From Climacium dendroides (Eukaryota; Streptophyta; Bryopsida; Hypnales; Climaciaceae), in assembly GCA_950106755.1 (NCBI GenBank), contig OX467089.1:17775345-17839344 (forward strand): DNA of 64,000 nt, written 5' to 3'. Within the stretch, counting starts at the first letter, position 1, and each line of letters starts with the position of its first letter. A program made the position numbers and the translations under genes. Shown here piece after piece: positions 59,422 through 64,000 of this stretch. Under the pieces are notes generated by a model. The model had not been told where the DNA came from. It saw nothing but the letters and a program-made list of their open reading frames with translations, and did no database searches.

Positions 59422-60194
59422 ATGGTCCAACAGCTAAGTGTCAGCGATCTACGTGGAGGACTTGACGAAGAATCATACCGCTCTTGGTACACAGAGAAGC
59501 GGAAGGCAGATGGGCGGGAGCGCACAAGGTGCTGTAGAGCCAAAAAAGCGGATAGGGCTGAGATTGTAGTTCAGGCAGCTTCAGAACTGTCTGAGGGAGT
59601 ACCTATCACCTTGGAACGTTGTCATGCTAGAGCAAGTAGAATCAGTGCAAATATTACTAAAGAAATAGCAGACTTTGCCTATTCTCGTTTACAACATTTT
59701 GACTCGAATATACAACAATTAACTTTTCAAAAATTATTAGGAAACAACCACATAAAAAGGCTAATTCCAACATCTTTAAGTAACTTGGAGACTTTTATCT
59801 TGCAAGATTCAGTCCTCTCAAGCGTAAGAGAAGGTTTGAAGGATCACTTGGTGGGTGTGAAACCATCCAAAATTGTCATGGCCAAAGATATACTCTGCAC
59901 ATTGGCCTTGTCATCTCAGGTTGGCAGTGGGAGAGGGGTGGCTGGGCTCCTAGGGGTGGACAGGAGGAACATAGCAAAGGCAAGGAGTAGAAGAGAAATT
60001 CTGGATGCAAGGCAGGATGCATTCTGGCTCCACCAAAGGAAAAGTATTTGAAGTGATTCGCTTCCTGACCATGTAAAGCTTGTGGTACAGCAGTGGTGGG
60101 CAACTGAAACTATTGTATCTCCAAATCGCAAGGTCATCGTCAGCTTCCACAAAGGTTTTAGGCAGTGGATTTCACATCCTACCCATTTTCTCCG
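59422..60194 (+). pseudogene. Second transposase-like gene, 5' part
   Basis: ATG at 59422, with 209 codons to a TGA at 60049-60051; the frame then continues sensibly (LPDHVKLVVQQWWATETIV, then SPNRK and HPTHFL) to about 60194. It has a basic N-terminal segment (RERTRCCRAKKADRAE). The text after the stop continues the same family layout as the 3' part, so this is probably the first coding exon of the gene at 61263-63197. The exact donor is not clear. The TGA fits a CGA-to-TGA change. Confidence 0.6.
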
Positions 60195-60535
60195 GTGTTC
60201 ACAATTACAACACCGTAACCACTTCCAGTTGATTTGAATTGATCAAGGTTTGATGAGAGTGCTAGTATACTTTGGCCAGTTCTACCTAGCCGCCTGGACC
60301 TGCTGGTATGGAACTTAGGAATGTTTAGAACTTTTGTTCTCGTGCTTTAGGATGCTTTGCTTGTGTTGATACTGCTGTGCTTGTGTTGATAGAGCCTTGT
60401 TCATGCTTAGAGTGTTGTTTATCGTGCTTAAGGGCGGCATGCTTGTGCTTATAGTTTAAGGGTCATGTTCATGTATGCTTGAGGTGCTAAGATCCTACTG
60501 AGGGTGATATGACTATGCTTACGGTGATTGAGTTT

Positions 60536-61052
60536 GTGCCTGCGGTACTTTGGTTGTGTTGAGGTGGTATTTGTATGCTTATGGTACTTTGTTTGGGCTG
60601 AGGTGGTATTTGTGTGCTTACGGTGCTTGTGCTTCAGCGTGCGGTGCTGTATTTGTGCTCACGGTGCTTTGGTTGTGCTGAGGTGGTATCGATGCTTGTG
60701 CTTTAGCTTGCGGTGTTGTATTTGTGCTCACAGTGCTTTGGTTGTGCTGAGGTGGTATTTGTGTGCTTACGGTGCTTGTGCTTCAGCTTGCGGTGCTATA
60801 TTTGTGCTTATAGTGTTTTGGTTGTGTTGAGGTGGTATTTGTGTGCTTACGGTGCTTGTGCTTCAGCTTGCGATGCTATATTTGTGCTTACGATGCTTTG
60901 GTTGTATTGAGGTGGTATTTGTGTGCTTATGGTGCTTGTGCCTCAGTTTGCAAGGCTGTATTTGTGCTTACGGTGCTTTGCTTGGGATGAAGTGATATTT
61001 GTGTACTTATGGTACTTGTGCTTCAGCTTGCGGTGCTGTATTTGTGCTTAGG
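60536..61052. repeat. 80-bp minisatellite in probable intron
   Basis: At least four clear units of exactly 80 bp between 60720 and 61039, plus shorter variants from 60536. The unit reads TTTGTGCTTACGGTGCTTTG, then GTTGTG(T/C)TGAGGTGGTATTT and so on to GCTTCAGCTTGCGGTGCTGTA. It lies between the two coding parts of the second transposase-like gene. Confidence 0.85.
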
Positions 61053-61262
61053 GTGCTTTTTTCATAGTTTTAGGTCCCTTTTTTCTTTTGGTTCCTAAGC
61101 ATGTGCTTCTAGTATTTTATGATTGCTTTACATGGTTCTCTTGAACTTAGGGTGGTATTTAGGTGCTTTTGGTGTTCCTTGGGTGCTTCAACCGTGGTAC
61201 AAGTAGATGCAGGTGCTACACTTGTGGTTTAGGGTTTCTCATGCTGTTTTTTCTTAATGCAG

Positions 61263-63197
61263 CTAGAGCTTTACAGTACTTTCAAGGGAAGACACCCTAA
61301 TCTAGTGTGTAGCTTGAGTTCCTATGAGAATCTGAAGCCTTGGTGGGTAAAGCGCCTCAAGATATGGAACATGTGTTGTTGTCGATACCACCAAGAGCTG
61401 ATCGACCTCATGATTGCGTTGGACATCATGCGAGCTAACAAACAGGGAGTTCATCTTGATTGTAACTGCCAGTGTGATATGCTTTGTTGTGGTATAGGGT
61501 GTGGATCTACTGCATCTAACATGTGCAATGCTCATCGTTTGGTGTATGGGCACTTGAGTCATTTGTAGACTTCAATATTGTGCGAGAAGCCTGAATTCTC
61601 AATGTGGCACAAGGCAGCATGTTTAAGGGGTACGTGTGCAGATTGTGGTGTGAAGTTGCTTCCTGTGTGCCCCTTTGAAATGACCTCTGAAAAAGTGGTT
61701 AAATGGAAGACCATTGGCTACAAGGTGGTTGGAACTACGGATGAGGGAAACCCCAAGAAGGCTGCGACAGTGGAGTACCGTGAATCTCCCGCTCGTGAGT
61801 TAATCCTGTACTTGAAATCTAAACTCCAAAGCTTTGTTTTGCACAATTACATAGTGTCTTGGCAGGATTTGCAATTCAAGGAACTATTTGGGTCAGTTCC
61901 TCCTGACACCTTGATCTCTTGTGTAGACTTTAGTGAGAATTACACTCTAAAAGTGCAGAACGAAATCCAAAGCATGCATTGGCATAATGAACAAGTGACA
62001 ATTCTGGTCCATATCACGTATAGGTTGAACCCTAAATGGAAGATGGAAAATGAAGAGCCATTCTTGTTAAAAAAGATCCATTACTATGTTTCTGATGACA
62101 GGACACATGATTCTCTATATGTCCAACATTCCTTCATATTGAACTGGGAACACATGAAGGATCAAGGGTTTGTGCCTAGAAATCACATTGTTTGGTCTGA
62201 TGGGTGCTCTGGGCAATTCAAATCAGCCCGTGCATGGTACTTTATAAGTCGGTACCCAAATTTGACTAGTTCTGCCATGTTGAGAGACGGTTGTCAAATG
62301 AGTTGGAACTATTTTGGTAGTGGCCATGGGAAAGGGGAGGTGGATGGTGCAGGGGCTCTTCTGAAGCGGGAGATCTGGAATGAGCAGTTGAAACCTAGAG
62401 GGCTGAAGTTGCAAAATGCTACGGAGATTGTGCAATTCTTGAAGGACCAATCTCAAAGAAGGCATGCTAGCCCTCCAGACGCTAGGCGTACAACACACAA
62501 ATTTTTCTGAGAGATTCCCAAGATGGGTCCCGGATGTGTTGACCGCTCTGACCCTAGGCAATGCAACAGGGTTCCAGGGAGCATGTCAAATCATCAGTGT
62601 AGATCTGTGTCTGCTAGAGATCCGACACTTGTTCAGTTTTGTGCTTTGTCATGTTTTTGTTACATTTGCTTGGATTATTCATCTGAGGCTGGTTGCCACC
62701 AATCGGATCATGTGCAGGACTTCACCTTATACAAGTTGAAGCCCAAAGCACCAGGTCAAGCACGGCGACTATACGACGAAGATGAAGAAGTTCAAGTCGG
62801 CAGTGTAGGTGAACTAATAGCTGATGCATTGTTTGTGGGAGACAATGTGGCCATGCGGGCACCACTTGAAGATGAGCCCTACTGGTTGATGCTTGTTGTA
62901 AAGTTAGCGCATACTGTACAGGAACCCTTCATTGACCTAGAGGGAAACAGTTATGGACCAAGAGATGTAGTGTTCGGTGGTTTCTGGTATGAGCGGCTGC
63001 GAGAGGGTAGTCGAACCTACCTACTTAGGAATGATAAAGAGCCTGTTTTTGTCTATAGTCATTTGGTGTTGACATCAAAATTTAGCTTACCTCCTATCAC
63101 ACATGGAATCAAAAGTCGGTTTTCTGGATTTGAGTTAACGTTGGAAATAAAGGAGATTATAGATGAAGCTTGTCGGGATGCAGTGATGCTTGATTAG
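61263..63197 (+). pseudogene. Second transposase-like gene, 3' part (three-Asp motif)
   Basis: Starts after an acceptor-like TTCTTAATGCAG (61262). One frame runs to TAG at 63195-63197, interrupted by TAG 61566-61568 and TGA 62508-62510. A Cys/His-rich N-terminus (MCCCRYHQEL, then CNCQCDMLCCGIGC and CLRGTCADCG) looks metal-binding. Three acidic blocks follow: SCVDFSENYTLKVQ, VWSDGCSGQFKSA and GSGHGKGEVDGAG. They resemble a family of uncharacterised eukaryotic proteins with spaced Asp residues, possibly an RNase H-like nuclease. The C-terminal 200 residues, with a Cys cluster (CALSCFCYICLDY), have no known domain. I do not know a gene name. Both stops fit CAG-to-TAG or CGA-to-TGA change. Confidence 0.65.
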
Positions 63198-64000
63198 GGG
63201 CCCTCGTGGAGCTTATACAGGCCCTCATGGAGCTCATACCAGAAAGCAATCGGGACTGGCTGGTGCTGTTACTTCATGTTGTTGGGGTGTTTGTACTTGG
63301 GTGTTGTTAGTGTGCCATAACATCATGCTTGTGGCTAGTTGTGTACGAGGGTAGGGCGCTTGAGCGTAGGGTGTTAGTATCATGTTTTTCGCCTTCATTT
63401 ACCGTGATTGAGGTGTAAGCTGATATTGTCTTCAATTGTAGCTTTTATTGGTTGTTTTAGTAGTGTAGGCTAGAGTAGGATAACCTTGCTGCATTGGGCA
63501 GTTGTAGAGGTTTGATTCCTCCTTGGTTGAATCTGATCAGTGGCAGGAATTGTGTCACACTTTCTTGTACAGTCATGGCCAGTTCATTTACAAATTGCCT
63601 CTTTGAAGCATTGGAATTTTCTTTTACAATGTACAATATAATTGATACATTTTGGAAGAGATAATTATCATTGCATACTTAAGCAATTGCACTGAAGTCT
63701 ATGAAATTGCAACTTAAAAAAACAAAATCTCCATTTTTAGTAAATTTTTAAAGTTAATTTTTGTGGTTTAGCAAGATAGGCATTTGCAAGCAATTGGTGA
63801 CTAATTTTTTCAGTTTCATTATGAAAGTATGTAGAGAACATCCATATGTACAACTTTCCCTAGGCAAGTTTATTCAAGGCAAGTTGACAATTTCTTCTAT
63901 ATACTTTTAAATGTTATGATGACAATGTCCAAATTTTCTAAAAATAGATATTTCCTTATTATAATTAGTTTTTTCTATTTGTCATTCATGTGGTAACTAA
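63198..64000. other. Non-coding 3' flank
   Basis: AT-rich. A short direct duplication at 63202-63240 contains two variants of CCCTC(G/A)TGGAGCT(T/C)ATAC. No gene is seen to the window end. Confidence 0.5.

Noticed and set aside
54755..62510. Stop codons corrected by U-to-C RNA editing
   Set aside because: Such editing is known from organelles of some plants, not from nuclear transposon genes. Decay by deamination explains the pattern more simply.

Overview
This window looks like nuclear DNA of a streptophyte plant, most likely a non-seed plant. The evidence is a plant-style hybrid histidine kinase with GT-AG introns, a chromodomain Ty3/gypsy retrotransposon, remnants of PIF/Harbinger, hAT and CACTA transposons, and an internal stretch of CCCTAAA (plant-type telomere repeat). 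The species cannot be named from the sequence. I see no single-copy gene that is clearly intact; nearly everything recognisable is mobile or broken.

Layout. (1) Positions 1-36363 form one giant palindrome. The left arm (1-16575) and right arm (19789-36363) are reverse complements in which every matched pair of positions sums to 36364. I saw no indels and only seven substitutions, all transitions. The arms flank a 3213-bp unique spacer, and the left arm runs off the window start. Each arm holds, from outside in: an LTR-like element coding for a protein of about 650 residues; a complete 5833-bp chromovirus with 424-bp LTRs and a GGTTG target duplication; a decayed PIF/Harbinger transposon (DDE nuclease plus Myb-like ORF); and a hybrid histidine kinase gene. 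The right kinase copy continues into the spacer through its linker and half of its receiver domain. The left copy stops inside exon 5, next to a CACTA-type terminus. (2) 36603-47459 holds a hAT remnant and two more copies of the LTR-like element (39159-42822 minus, 43906-47459 plus). (3) 47460-53100 is AT-rich repeat DNA: a 21-bp minisatellite, a 1.7-kb foldback repeat, a 193-bp tandem repeat and the interstitial telomere tract. (4) 53108-63197 holds two same-strand, transposase-like genes. The first (54158-57028, resembling DUF7869 proteins) is preceded by eleven copies of a 21-bp palindrome. The second (59422-63197) has an 80-bp minisatellite in a probable intron. Both contain in-frame stops.

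Two points stand out. First, TG...CA elements of 3.6 kb with 5-bp target duplications and no reverse transcriptase carry one long conserved ORF; they behave like solo LTRs that encode a protein. Second, the premature stops I found in otherwise colinear reading frames are TAG or TGA and never TAA, and those with a sister copy arose by C-to-T or G-to-A change. This fits decay through cytosine methylation in CG and CHG contexts.
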